Assembly: GCA_009763385.1 (NCBI GenBank)
Contig: CM019824.1
Span: forward strand, 106,038,660 to 106,102,659
Origin: Coix lacryma-jobi var. lacryma-jobi
Taxonomy: Eukaryota > Streptophyta > Magnoliopsida > Poales > Poaceae
Length of the DNA: 64,000 nucleotides
Direction of reading: 5' to 3'
In this document: piece by piece, positions 1 to 10,370 of the stretch
Layout of the letters: each line of letters begins with the position of its first letter
Numbering within the stretch: the stretch's first letter is position 1
Notes under the pieces: model-generated
What the model was told of the DNA's origin: nothing
What the model saw: the letters and a program-made list of their open reading frames with translations, nothing else
Databases searched by the model: none
Position numbers and translations under genes: made by a program

Positions 1-2
1 GT

Positions 3-1961
3 GGAAGGATCGGTAAATGGGTTTTAGCTCTTTCTGAATTTGATTTGCGTTTTGAATCGGCAAAGGCTGTTAAAGGCCAGATTATGGCTGATTTCATCAC
101 TCACCATCGTGATCCTAACGCTAACATAGTAACCATTGCCCCCTGGGCATTGTTTTTTGATGGATCATCGTGTAGCAAAGGTGGTGGAGTCAGGATCATG
201 TTCATTTCTCCCAAGGGGGCACCTTTCAAATACTCTATACCGATCGAGTACCCGGTGACTAATAATCAAGCGGAGTATGAGGCACTGCTTCCAGGATTGC
301 GGTTGCTTGTGGACGTTAAGGCAGATGCCGTGGAGATCTTCGGTGACTCAGAGTTGGTGATCAGGCAGCTAACAGGTGAGTACGAGTGCAAAAACGACAC
401 GCTACAGGGATATCTCGAAGGTTGCCAAGAGCTCCTTAAACAGTTTCGATCAGCAACCTTGCAACATATTCCTAGGGGGCAAAACGAAGAAGCAAACCAG
501 TTGGCTCAGGCAGCATCCAGGTATAGGGAGAATCAAAACATTTTTGCACTTGAGGAAGAGCAAACAACCCCAGAAGATGATCAAGTAATCCCAAGTGATA
601 ATCAGGCAATTGAAGACTGGAGAGACAACATTGCCGATTACCTCAGGGACCCATCCAGAAAAGTCTCCCGAAAACTCAGGTACAAGGCTCTTAAGTTTAC
701 GCTCTTGGACAATCAATTGTACTACAAATCCATAGATGGAGTTTTGCTTAAATGCCTGAACCAAGACGAGGCTAGGAAACTGATGTATGAGGTGCACGAA
801 GGCGTATGTGGTGCACACCAGTCGGCTCACCGTATGAGATGGATAATCAGGAGGACTGGATATTTTTGGTCGACTATGCTCGAAGATTGCTTTGAATACT
901 ACAAAGGTTGTCAGGATTGCCAGCGATTCGGCAATGTGCAAAGGGCCCCAGCATCGGCCATGAATCCGATCATTGAGCCTTGGCCTTTCAGAGGATGGGG
1001 CATTGATTTGATCGGCCAGATCCACCCTCCATCTAGCAAGGGACATAAGTTTGTTCTGTTAGCCACGGATTATTTCACTAAGTGGGTTGAAGCCATCCCA
1101 TTGAAGAAGGTGACGTCAGAGAACATGGTGTCCTTCGTCAAGGAGCATATCATTTACCGATTCGGCATTCCTTAGTCCATCACTACCGATCAGGGAACTC
1201 AGTTCACTTCCTCGGAGTTTTGTGACTTTGCCGAAGGGATGGGGATTAAGCTCTATAATTCCTCTCCTTATTATGCACAGGCCAATGGGACAGGCAGAGG
1301 CTTCTAACAAAATCATGATCAAGATTATCAAAAGAAGATCGAAGAGAAGCCTAAAAGGTGGCACTTGGTACTCAACGAAGCCTTGTGGGCTTATCGAATG
1401 GCTTGTCATGGGTCAACTCGGACATCACCATACGAGTTAGTTTATGGGCACCACGCAGTGCTACCATGGGAGTTGCAATCGGGATCAAGACGGGTTACAT
1501 TGCAGGATGACTTAGCCAAAGAGGATTATAAAGATTTAATGATGGGTGAGCTAGAAGATTTTCATTTGATTCGTCTCAAAGCCTTGGAAAATATTGAAAG
1601 GAACAAAATGCGCATCGCCAAGTACTACAATTCGAAAATGAGGGAAAAAGGATTCGAAGAAGGAGACTTGGTTTGGAAAATTATCTTGCCGATCGGTACC
1701 AAAGACAAGGTATTCGGCAAATGGTCCCCTAACTGGGAAGGGCCTTTTCGGGTTCTGAGGTGTGTTCCCGGTAACGCGTACATTCTAAAAACCCTCCAAG
1801 GAGAAGAGTTTGCTAGGGCGATTAATGGACGTTATCTAAAGAGATTCATCCTAGCGTGGAGGTCGGTGCATAGTGGAATCAAGAACTTGCGGCACCGACG
1901 GCCGATACGAAGTTGTATCGCCCTTAGCACAAAAATGGCCGATAGAATCTATCGCCCTTAG
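3..1961 (+). pseudogene. T pol C-terminus: second RNase H and integrase, degraded
   Basis: The frame is open from the window edge. Residues after about 40 form an RNase H fold: FFDGSS with the first Asp, NNQAEYEAL with the Glu, GDSELVIRQL with the second Asp; the last position reads EEANQLA, with Asn where many RNases H have Asp. Integrase follows: an HHCC zinc finger (HEGVCGAHQSAH … CQDC), first catalytic Asp in GIDLIGQ, second in TTDQGTQF. The frame has a stop TAG at 1173-1175 within FGIP(Q)SITTDQG, most simply CAG to TAG. One extra base near 1290 (ANG/QAEASN) is compensated by a one-base loss near 1330. The C-terminal part from 1365 (ALWAYRM, ATSPYELVYG-like, GPFRVL) is back in the starting frame. 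A dead copy; family assignment is firm. Confidence 0.9.
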
Positions 1962-2010
1962 AGCAAAAAACAGCCGGCATGGCATGTGTCGCCTTTAGCG
2001 CAAAAAACAC
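1901..2010 (+). repeat. Three imperfect ~40-bp repeats with small hairpins after T pol
   Basis: Units read hairpin + CCCTTAG(A/C)GC + A-run. The first stem is CGATAC/GTATCG at 1903-1920. The second is CGATAGA/TCTATCG at 1940-1954. The third, degenerate unit begins near 1973. The first two stems differ but both remain paired. Confidence 0.6.
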
Positions 2011-2158
2011 AGAAATACAGGGCCAAGTGCACGCGGTGCTGTGCAATCGGCTAGATAAATCAAACACTCAACAAGCACAGAATAGGAGAACGGGTTGTAC
2101 ACACGAACATGGTAGAATGGAGCATTGTTCATAGTGGGGGTTGTGCAAAAGGTGCAGA

Positions 2159-3037
2159 TCAGTTACCGAACACCTTGTTGATGACTGTCTGCGGGATGGT
2201 GACTATGGTGAGGGCGTGAGCATGATCCTCGTAGGATTCCAGAAAATCGTCGATCTGTGCGACATCTTCTGGGAATGCCCCGCCGGGGAAGCCAACCGGC
2301 ACCACAGAGAAGTCCTCCTCCGTGTGGACCGTCAGCGCCGATAGCCCCAGCGCCACGCCGTGGTGCACGCCCTGCAGGGCGACCTGCTCGACGCGGCCGT
2401 GCACATTGGCCAGGCGCGCCTCGGCGGTGTCGCCCTAGGCGTTCACCCGATCTGCGACGGCGTTCGCCGCCATCTTCAGGCGCTCCAGCTCTTTAGACAG
2501 CGCTGTGAACGACGAGTTGGAATGGATCAGTTAAAAGATCAACAAGAACGACCGAAAGCTGATCTAGGATTGGGTGTTCATACCCGTGATTGCGTCGCAG
2601 AACTGCCGGCGCTGGTCCTCCCACTCCAGCTGATCGATCCTGTACTGCTTTGAGACGGCGGCCAGCTCCTCCCGGGACTCATCCCGCAGCGCCATGAAGT
2701 TCAAGGCGTCGTTGTGGTCGTAGAGGTCGTCGTCGGAGTCCCGGTCCGGGTTTGCCTCCCAAGGATGGGAGTGGTAGGAGAGGTCGTCGGAGGAGCTCGA
2801 CGAACCCGATGGCGGAGCTCCTGGCCCTCCCGTTGCTGGAGAAGGCCTAGCGTGCCCGCCGGCGGTGGAGATGACGGGAATCCTACCGGCAAACAGTGAC
2901 AGGGTGTAAGCGGGGTTTTCAAGAAAGTGCCACAAAGGGCGGCGAGAAGTCCTACCCACGCTGACGGAGGCGCCGAGCACGACTCCCTTCGGCCTCCTCG
3001 GTCGCCGGCGCTTGCCGCGACCATCGTGGCTCGCCAT
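2159..3037 (-). pseudogene. Antisense gene 1 of T, two exons, unknown function
   Basis: This gene is encoded opposite to the retrotransposon. Exon 1 runs from ATG at 3037 to about 2584 and starts with a basic stretch (MASHDGRGKRRRPRRPKG). It then has a Gly/Ser/Pro-rich stretch ending SSSSDDLSYHSH, and an acidic region with SREELAAVSKQYRIDQLEWE that could form a short helix. A GT at 2583 and a CAG ending at 2503 bound an 80-bp intron that keeps the frame (G|CG). Exon 2 (2502-2159) continues ALSKELERLKMAANAV and ends at TGA 2159-2161. One in-frame stop, TAG at 2435-2437, breaks exon 2. Without it the product would be about 265 residues. A TATA box lies ~113 bp upstream. I do not recognise the family. 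The basic N-terminus could be nuclear targeting (inference). GC content is much higher than in the neighbouring pol. Confidence 0.65.
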
Positions 3038-3149
3038 TGTACTTGGAGAGTTAGGGTTTTCTGGGGCGTAGCGAGCAAGGAAGCCGAAGCGGCGAGAGTA
3101 CTAGAGAAGCAAAGGCGAGATGGGGAAGAAGGCAAGCCTCCGGGGGCAA

Positions 3150-3157
3150 TTTATAAA
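3150..3157 (-). promoter_or_regulatory. TATA box for antisense gene 1
   Basis: TTTATAAA on the minus strand, about 113 bp before the ATG at 3037, with a GC-rich flank. Spacing suits transcription starting near 3120 and an ~85-base leader. Confidence 0.5.
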
Positions 3158-3509
3158 GGCGGAACAATGATCGTGGCGGATGTCCCGGGGTAAAACGCCG
3201 AATATCAACCGGCGGACTGGGGTTTTCCCACTACCCAAGATGGGCCTCTACAGTAACGGGCTGTGCGAACCATCTAGATACGCTTGCGTGTTCGGCAGGA
3301 GCAGGGTCACCTGGCTTCGGCAAAAAATTACCGATTTAGATGTTCGGGGCGAACACTTGCCAGATTGCCGAACAGGTTTATAAGGCGGTTAATCACGATG
3401 TCATCGAAGCAATAACCGATTGAATGAAAGATACAGATATATCACAAGAAGGTGTTTAGGTCATTCTGACACGGGATTGCTGAAATTAAAAGTTTGTTGC
3501 ATAGTCATC
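3158..3509. other. Spacer between the two antisense genes of T
   Basis: This is the region upstream of antisense gene 1 and downstream of the plant-mobile-domain gene. I see no coding signal and no repeat beyond the TATA box at its edge. It probably holds the promoter of gene 1 and the terminator of the other gene. Confidence 0.4.
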
Positions 3510-6469
3510 TCAGTTGTTCAAGAATTGGGTTATAGCCGCCAGAGCATCGGCTTTGACCTGATTGGCATGCTCCAGTGCCTTTTGGTCCTCTTTCTTTGTG
3601 CCTTGTGCTTGTGAAAGCCTTGCATTAAGCTTGATGTCCTCATCGAGCGCCAGTGACAGTTTGGAGGATGCTGCCTCAATGATGTTCGGCAGACCAAACA
3701 GTTGAGAGGAGCATGACTGAATGTCAGAGTTGACTTGAGCTAGTTGAGCTTCCAGTTCAGACTTCCTTTCTTGCAATTCTTTTAGCTGAGTTTCCAGAGT
3801 TCCCTGAGAATTCTTGGCCTCTTGGAATTGGGCATACAGGTCATTAACCTCCTGGGTGCATTTGGATTTGGCAGACTGCAGGTCAGTGCTTCTAATTGCT
3901 CGTTTCACCCTGGCAAAGCTGTCATCTAGTGTAGACACAGCTTGCAGATGGAGCCTCAGATTTTCTGGAATATCTTCAACAATGGGCTTGAGGAAGTTTT
4001 CGACCTCATCGGCGTCTCTGACTAAGGACAAGATGTCTTGATTTGGAAAGTTTGTTGTGTTGCTCAGGACATCTTGGACGAGTGCCGATGGTCTTTGGGC
4101 CACCGTTCTTTTGCTCAGGAACTCGCTAACATCAAATGCATATTTGGAAGCCGGGCTGGCAAAGGTCTGTGTTAACTCAGACAGGTTAGCCGACTGAGGT
4201 AAGATATGAAGGAGGAATAGAGTGAGATTAATTCTTACTTGACGAATCGGCTGATTGATGGAGTCTTGGTCTGGTTGAGAACCGGATGGGCCAGCAGGGT
4301 CTGGAGTTGAGCCGATGAAGGTCTCATCAACCGTGTTATCTGTGAAATTGCTGGTCAGTCAAGAGAGGCAAAAATCTGCCGGTTGAAGGGAAGGTTGAGG
4401 GACCTACCAATGTTGACATCATCCGGGTTCTGGGTGTTCATTTCCCCGGCGTCAGCATGCTCATCATCTTCCAAGGTAATAAAGATTAGGGCACTATTGT
4501 TTGGACATTTTCTTGTTCAGGGAGGAGGCCTGTAGTGGCATACAAGCCAGTCAAGAGTAAGTTAATAATGATGGAGGAACCAAAACATCTTACCTTTGGG
4601 GGAGGTGTGTTTTGCTTGGTCTTGGTTTGTCTGGAGCTGGAAGTGTCCTCAGTGGCCTTTCTCTTCTCTCCTTTAGCTGAGAGGGTGGTTAATGAAGCTG
4701 CTTGGGATTTCATAAACCGAGACAATGAAGGAGCACTGTGTCCCAGGACAGTGATTGGGCCTGCTTGATGATATTGGATAGGCCTAATGTCAGGATTGAG
4801 TGTGAAGTCCTGTGGAAGTTTTGAAAGAGTTAGAAATCTCAAAGATCAAATACTAAAGTAGCGGATGATTTGTTATTGTACCTCACTATCAGAGCTGAAA
4901 TCTGCTTGGATTTCCAGGCACATGGGATGAACTGGGCTGTTGAAGATGTGATCATGCCATTCTTGCCACCAGGACTCAAAAAGGGGATGACAGACTGGAT
5001 CAAGTGGAATGGTACTGGTTTGTAGTCTGGCAGATCTTGCCCCAGGCTGAATACTCGATGGGCCTGCATCCCGATTGTGATCCGCTCTTTGGACTGAATT
5101 TGCTCCTTGGGCCTGATTATGGTGGAAAAGATGAGTTTTGGGGGGAGCTGTCCACAACCTAATTGTCTGGCTGCTATATTAGGGTGATAGAATTCATAAG
5201 TGTGCTTCACTTGTCTTCCCCTGTTGAATTCGGCTGGTAGGATGCAGGGTTTGATAAATGAGTTGAAAACTCCTGTGGCCATTTCATCTATGCAGCCATC
5301 ATCAAAGCTGAATTTGATAGGGAAAGTGAGGTTGTCATTCTCTCTGTAGGGTAACTAGAGCACCTGATTGAAGCCCTTGAAAAATAACTTGAAGAGATTG
5401 CCAATGCTCTTGTTGATGGTTATAGCAGTGGCTGCTTCCCCATAAGTTTGGCAAGCTTTCTCTGTGGCTTCTTCACCCTCAGCAAAGTTGCTGGAGGGAA
5501 AGCTGAGGTTGTCCAATGACACAGCAATGATTTGATGCATGTATAGCTGAAACCACATCTGAACAAACCACCAGGGACCATTGACACAATCAATTGGTGG
5601 CAGTCTATCTGTGCTTTCATGGGTGGCATGATACATTTGAGTGGAGATTTGATGCATCATGTGGTATATAGCTCCCAGGAGGAGTTTGCCTAGAGGGATT
5701 TGTTTTCCTTTGGATAATTTGTCAGCCAGTGCAATGTAATTGAGGGTTGGCTCGTTGGATCTCCCACAGAAGATGAATCTGCACAACCACATGTTCAGAA
5801 AAGCCCTGTGCTCTGTCTCTGCTATTGGGCCTGATACTTTGTTGTGGATTTCCACATACTTCATCCACCCCACGCTGACATCAATGGACCTCTGGGTGAT
5901 TTTCTCTAATAGCTCATCAGCATTCATGGTCAAAGTGATGTTCAGACCACTCATCATGAAGACATCAGCTAAAGTGATTGTCATTATGCCATGGCCGAAC
6001 ACAAAAGCATTAAGAGCGTCTGACCAAAAATGAGAAGACGCTATGAGCAATGGTTCATTTTTAGGCATGTCGGCCAGAGACAGTTCCAGAGCATGATGAA
6101 TGTCTTGGGTTTCCCAGTGAGGACCGAATTTCAACTGGATTCTTCTATACCAGTTCCTCCAACAGGTGACAGCAGGCAGGGGCCAGTTCTTGAAGGTGTA
6201 CTGCCACCTGTTCGATGAAATGACTCCGTACTTGAAGGGGATTCTGTTGGTTTCCATACCGATGATGTTGGTTGGATTGGAGTTCCCCATTGGACCCAAG
6301 AAATAAGAATCGGGATCCGCATCGCATGGAATCAGAATTTCGTCCCTTAGGGCCTAGAAGAAGAATGTGTGCGGGGGAAGCTAAATGAGCCGAATACCAA
6401 TGTAAATTGACCAAATGCGTTAAGAGGAAAAGTGAAGTTCACCTCTGGAATATCGTCATGGGTCACCAT
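3510..6469 (-). pseudogene. Antisense gene 2 of T: plant mobile domain (PMD) protein with introns, degraded
   Basis: The first ATG is at 6469 (MVTHDDIPE, ends 6443 before GT). A TAG acceptor at 6354 leads in frame into the main exon 6353-4882. That exon carries the plant mobile domain (aminotransferase-like family found in MAIL1/MAIN-type proteins and in transposons): W-rich NWPLPAVTCWRNWYRR, LKFGPHW, HFWSDALNAFVFGHG, TLADVFMMSGLNI, NGPWWFVQMWFQLY. GT at 4881 and CAG at 4810 bound a 72-bp intron. Exon 4809-4594 is basic and Ser-rich (KGEKRKATEDTSSSRQTKTK). Two short exons follow (about 4490-4410 and 4350-4240). The last exon (to TAA at 3510) is a long coiled coil (ELQERKSELEAQLAQVNSDI). Breaks: in-frame TAG at 5355-5357 and a frameshift near 5010, where the frame moves to ESWWQEWHDHIFN. 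Minor exon borders are approximate. Confidence 0.8.
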
Positions 6470-6975
6470 TGCAGAGCTCGGATGGAAGTTGAAGCTGTTG
6501 GCAATTTGGGGAAGACGCGGAGCTTGAGGCGGTGCTGACCTAGAATGCGCGGTGCTTGCGAAACAATTTCAGAACAAATACCTTTGTTCGGAAATTGAGT
6601 AGGCATGTTTAACATAGAATTTTCGCACTATGACAAGTGGGCCAGCACGGCGCAGTTTCGGGAGAAATCACACACCTGAGGGATTCGGTAGACAGCAAGC
6701 ACGGTCGGCTAATCCAATCGATTCGCAAGGCTGTGGAGGCGACTGGTCAAACGAGGAGTGGATTCGCATATGGCGCTGCGGTCGGCTACCTCAGGCTAAG
6801 TCGGTTTGCGACAAATATGGCATGTCAGAAGATTTGGCAATAGGAGATCTCGTCATTGTTAGCACGTGCCAATTATTAGGGAGGCTTAGAGCAGAAGGCA
6901 TCATATTTTAGATAGTTTTCCTGATTTTATAAATCGTTGTAATCGTATCCTTCTAGGACTTGTAGAGCACCTGGG

Positions 6976-6987
6976 TATAAATATAAA
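6976..6987 (+). promoter_or_regulatory. TATA box of the T LTR
   Basis: TATAAATATAAA sits in a GC-richer flank about 480 bp into the LTR. It is followed by the C-rich stretch expected around the transcription start. Confidence 0.65.
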
Positions 6988-7129
6988 CCCCGGAACCACT
7001 GTAAACAGGTTCACAATCAATACAACCAACCCGGCCCCGTGCCGTCTTCGAGTCCAGTCGTGTCGTCGTGTTCTTCGAGGGGAGTCATCGATCCGTCGAC
7101 CTCCGTAAGTCCCGACAACCTTGTTATCA

Positions 7130-7256
7130 TGTCTAGTATCGTGCGGCGGATTTAGATGTGATGCAAGTAGTCTCGTACGTTAAGCTTAGTATCGTGCGGC
7201 GGATTTAAGCTTATGACGGGAGGTTTTTGCTTATGCCTTGTATCGTGCGGCGGATT
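7130..7256 (+). repeat. Three ~50-bp repeats in the T LTR
   Basis: The core TATCGTGCGGCGGATT occurs near 7137, 7189 and 7240, with a related GTCGTGCGGCAGG near 7558. They lie downstream of the TATA box, so in the R/U5 part of the LTR. Function unknown. Confidence 0.65.
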
Positions 7257-8012
7257 AAGTCATGAGTAAAAATTTATCGGCTCTACTAGGTTTGGCAATA
7301 TCTAATAGATTCATTAAGTTACCTTGTGTTATATGTCTTGTTATGTTTATTTTCGTTGTAACACTTTATTGCCCAATCTAGATCTCGATCGGTTCGGCTC
7401 TGTCTTTTATAGATCTATCCTGTTCTTTCATTTCATTATTGTAAAGTCTTTCATGCAGTAGATCTATTATCCGTAATAGCCGATTTGATCATATCTAGAT
7501 TGCCACGTGGTGAGGGTTCATGCACGTTAAGTATGTTTGATCTATGACAAGGCTAGGTGTCGTGCGGCAGGCGCAGGCTTTAGATTAGTTTAATTATGCT
7601 TGGTTTGCATGTTCAATCCCCATGGACCCCAACTCGGTTGCACAATCGAGATTGGTTAAACTTTAATTCATAGTTAATATACCATGCAAGTACAATTCTC
7701 ATGCAAACGTATTCGGCAACTTGTTACTCACGTAACTTCGTTCATACTGCCGAATGATCTTTAAACCTGTTGGCAGATAGCTCTCATAGCTATATGTCGT
7801 CGTAAGTGGCTTCAGGGCCGTACATCTTGGAACTGTCTGGTCATACCCGTTATGTTCCAGCTTTGTATTTAACAGTTTCTCTCCTTTGTTAGTTGCAGGG
7901 CAAACTAACTGGCACGCACCGGACTTCTGAACACCCGGGCCATGTTTGAAGCTAGCTTCTCCGGCTTGCTGTGTGATTGGCACAGTGCGTCACTTTTGGT
8001 GCCAACACTCAC

Positions 8013-8594
8013 TAGACTTGAGCTTACTGAAGAGCTCGTCGCATGTGAGGGTCTCATAGTTAGGTGATTCGATGATCGCCTGAACCTTCGAGTCCCACAC
8101 TGACCGATCAAGAGTATGCAAAAGCTTCAAAGCTCTCTCATGATCGTCGAAAGGCAACAGCTCCTTATTAGCCCTCATCCTGTTGACAATCACCTGAAAG
8201 CGAGCGAATAAACTTTCTATGCTCTCGCCAGACATATGTTGAAAGTTCTCATACTCTCGCTTGAACGACTCGTAGAGATGGGTTTTGACTTGAGTGGTTC
8301 CCTCATGGAACGCATGAGGGTAACCCAAATCTCCCCGAGCCGTAGCGAGGTGAGAAACGCGATCAAACTCGGACATGCTCAAACAAGAGAAAAGAGCATT
8401 ACGGCTCGGCTATTGGCATCGTGCTCATCGATCTGACGCTGAGTCACACGAGCAGCCAAGACCACGTAATCAACAGAGTTGCAAATATCCCAAATGGAAG
8501 CACCAATACTCTGCAGATAGGCCGACATGCGTATCTTCCAATACGCATAGTTCGTCCCATCGAAAAACGGCGGTTTACCCACACCGCGATCCAT
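8013..8594 (-). pseudogene. Sire1 gag N-terminus, frameshifted and cut by T
   Basis: ATG at 8594 opens MDRGVGKPPFFDGTNYAYWK, the same start as Sire3 gag at 48344. The frame shifts near 8385-8400, where Sire3 reads NALFSCLSMSEFDRV. It then continues FARFQVIVNRMRANKELLPF, the UBN2/retrotran_gag region, to LFSKLKSSE. The T insertion follows at 8007. A further shift sits near 8340 (GDLGYPHAFHEGT against REIWATLMRFHEGT in Sire3). The zinc knuckle is lost to the other side of T. Confidence 0.85.
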
Positions 8595-8640
8595 GTCGCC
8601 TTCTGTGGATCTGGAACCGGCTAAGGTGGAAGATCCTTAA

Positions 8641-8656
8641 CCTGCTCCGATACCAA
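8641..8656 (-). other. Sire1 primer-binding site
   Basis: On the minus strand, directly after the LTR end (…GGTCCTTCA), the sequence reads TTGGTATCGGAGCAGG. This matches the 3' end complement of initiator Met tRNA (TGGTATCAGAGC) with one change. Confidence 0.8.
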
Positions 8657-9065
8657 TTGAAGGACCGAGAATGCAATAGCAAGGCGACCAGAGGGGAGGG
8701 GGCTGAATGGGAGCTCAAAAATTTCTCTCGAAACTTCGGCCTTTGTCCCACAAATCAACCCCAAAAGCTTCGATCGAAACCGTGATGCCCACGACCCTTG
8801 GAAGAGGGTGGATGATCCCTAGGATCACAGTGAGGCACCACAAAGCGATAGCAATCCAAACGCCAAAAGCACCGGCACAAGTTTGACCCTCAAAAACCAA
8901 GTCCCGAACGCAGATGGAAGGCTACGTCGAGAAATCCCTAAATACCGATGCTAACAAGTAGCAAAGATACCTAGAGAGGTTTCTTGGTCAACTCTAGGGC
9001 CAAACGAGAAGTCCGGAAACCAACCGAGGAAGCCGGGAGAGCAAACGTACTAAAACTCAACACTC

Positions 9066-9340
9066 GGCCAACTCGCGGACTGTCCGGGCATCAGACCGCG
9101 GACTGTCTGCCCAACGGCGGACTGTCCGGGCTCTGGTGGCAGACTGTCCGCCGGCCAACTTAGCGAAACAGCAAGGCTGCTCAACAGTCCCTGGACGACT
9201 CCCGGACTGTCCACGTACTATTACTGCGGACTGTCCGCCGGTCAATCCAAAACAACACATCCGAGCCACGCGACCACTGCTCGGTCGGAGCCCGATGCGC
9301 GGACTGTCCTCCGGTGGAACAGCGGACTGTCCGCGACCAC
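9066..9340. repeat. CGGACTGTCCG palindrome array in Sire1 LTR
   Basis: About eight copies of GCGGACTGTCCGC or near variants occur within 275 bp, for example near 9072, 9102, 9118, 9141, 9193, 9228, 9299 and 9323. The same array occurs in the other Sirevirus LTRs (37400-37650, 48800-49070, 15600-15890, 61530-61800). Palindromic repeats are a known Sirevirus LTR trait. They lie on the R/U5 side of the promoter. Confidence 0.85.
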
Positions 9341-10133
9341 ACAGTGAGGGCGATTTCGGTCGCCCCTCACACGAATCCTCCCAAATCCAAATCAAATCAC
9401 AATCCCTTGTTCCCAAACATGGAGAAGATGATCACAAGGTAGTTAGGAAACTATCCCCAAGAAATCATCCACTCAAATCAATTCAAACACCGGAAAATCA
9501 AAAGGGAACGAATAGGAACGAATAAAGCACCACGGAAGCGAAATCAACCCGATCTACTTGTTCGTGAGGAGTTAGATGAATTCCTTCAGTGGAAATGATC
9601 TCCTCACTATAAAGAACAAGTTGATTCAAACGGATTTCGCAAAGACGCAGTAGAGAGGGAGATCGAGTGACGGGAAAATCGCGGAGAAACGAGGAACGCG
9701 AAGAACACGAACAAAACGTGAATCAACACATCGATCTGCAACCGTGTGGCTACCACACGCTACAACAGTGAGATTATGGTCTCACTTCCTCAAAATCTCG
9801 AGTACACAGAGGTATGGTTCTCTGCGGATCTCAGTTGCTATAGCAGGGGATTGGGAGAGCAGGAAAACCTAGAAGGCAAAGAGCAAATGACTGAGATAGG
9901 ATGGGAGGGGGTGTCTCCCTCTACTTATCCTAATTCTAATTCCCACTCTACCCTAACTAATATACAGAGCGACCAGCTAAACCCTAGGGTTATTCTGGAC
10001 CAACTCATGGTAGGTGGTGATCCGACGGCCACGCCCGCACAACTGGTAGTGTTGCCTCGACGCAACCTTACCGATTGCCGCCACGTCCGCCACCACGTGC
10101 CGCCCCTGCTTTCTCTTGTCCTTTTCTCGATCA

Positions 10134-10370
10134 CCCCCCAGTTTTGTGGGCCCAAACCGGGAAACCACCTTCACAGCAGCCAACCCCCAGTTTTGAGGCC
10201 CAAACCGGGAAACCAGCCGACCATCGCCTGAGTCTTGTGGCCCAAACTCAGAAACCGGCAGCACCCAGGTTTTGAGGCCCAAACCTGGAAACCGTCCTCA
10301 GCCCGAGTTTTGTGGCCCAAACTCGGAAACCATTAGCACCCAGGTTTTGAGGCCCAAACCTGGAAACCGT
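10134..10370. repeat. Hairpin repeat array in U3 of Sire1 LTR
   Basis: Six units of about 37 bp, each a stem around TTTTG(A/T)GGCCCAAA. Arms change together: CCAGG/CCTGG at 10265-10288 and 10340-10363, CCGAG/CTCGG at 10303-10326, CCGG types at 10134-10210, and GAG/CTC at 10230-10251. Equivalent arrays are at 14030-14220, 31960-32175, 38405-38670, 49830-50100 and 62660-62870. Confidence 0.8.

Larger units (their letters stand above)
1..8007 (+). mobile_element. T: Tat-lineage Ty3/gypsy retrotransposon, 3' part
   Basis: The end of gag-pol runs off the left window edge. It is followed by two genes on the opposite strand and a 3' LTR ending at 8007. A second RNase H directly before integrase, and extra genes between integrase and the 3' LTR, are hallmarks of the Tat lineage. 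The right end is exact: the LTR stops in GCCAACA at 8007, and the next base resumes the gag frame of a minus-strand Sirevirus (…KLKSSE at 8008-8025). The bases CTCAC at 8008-8012 should be one copy of the target duplication; the other copy lies outside the window. The 5' LTR, gag and RT are not in the window. Confidence 0.9.
6496..8007 (+). repeat. 3' LTR of T
   Basis: It starts TGTTGGCA and ends TGCCAACA, a perfect 8-bp inverted terminal pair. It is preceded by the purine-rich GGATGGAAGTTGAAG at the polypurine-tract position. The right edge is fixed by the resumption of the Sirevirus gag frame. Length is 1512 bp. Open frames inside, for example 6630-6911, have no recognisable product. The left edge is less certain than the right, because the other LTR is outside the window. 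Confidence 0.75.

Noticed and set aside
10134..10370. CRISPR-like array (regular repeats with spacers)
   Set aside because: Repeat arms vary, spacers are short and similar to each other, the array recurs in every Sirevirus LTR, and this is plant nuclear DNA.
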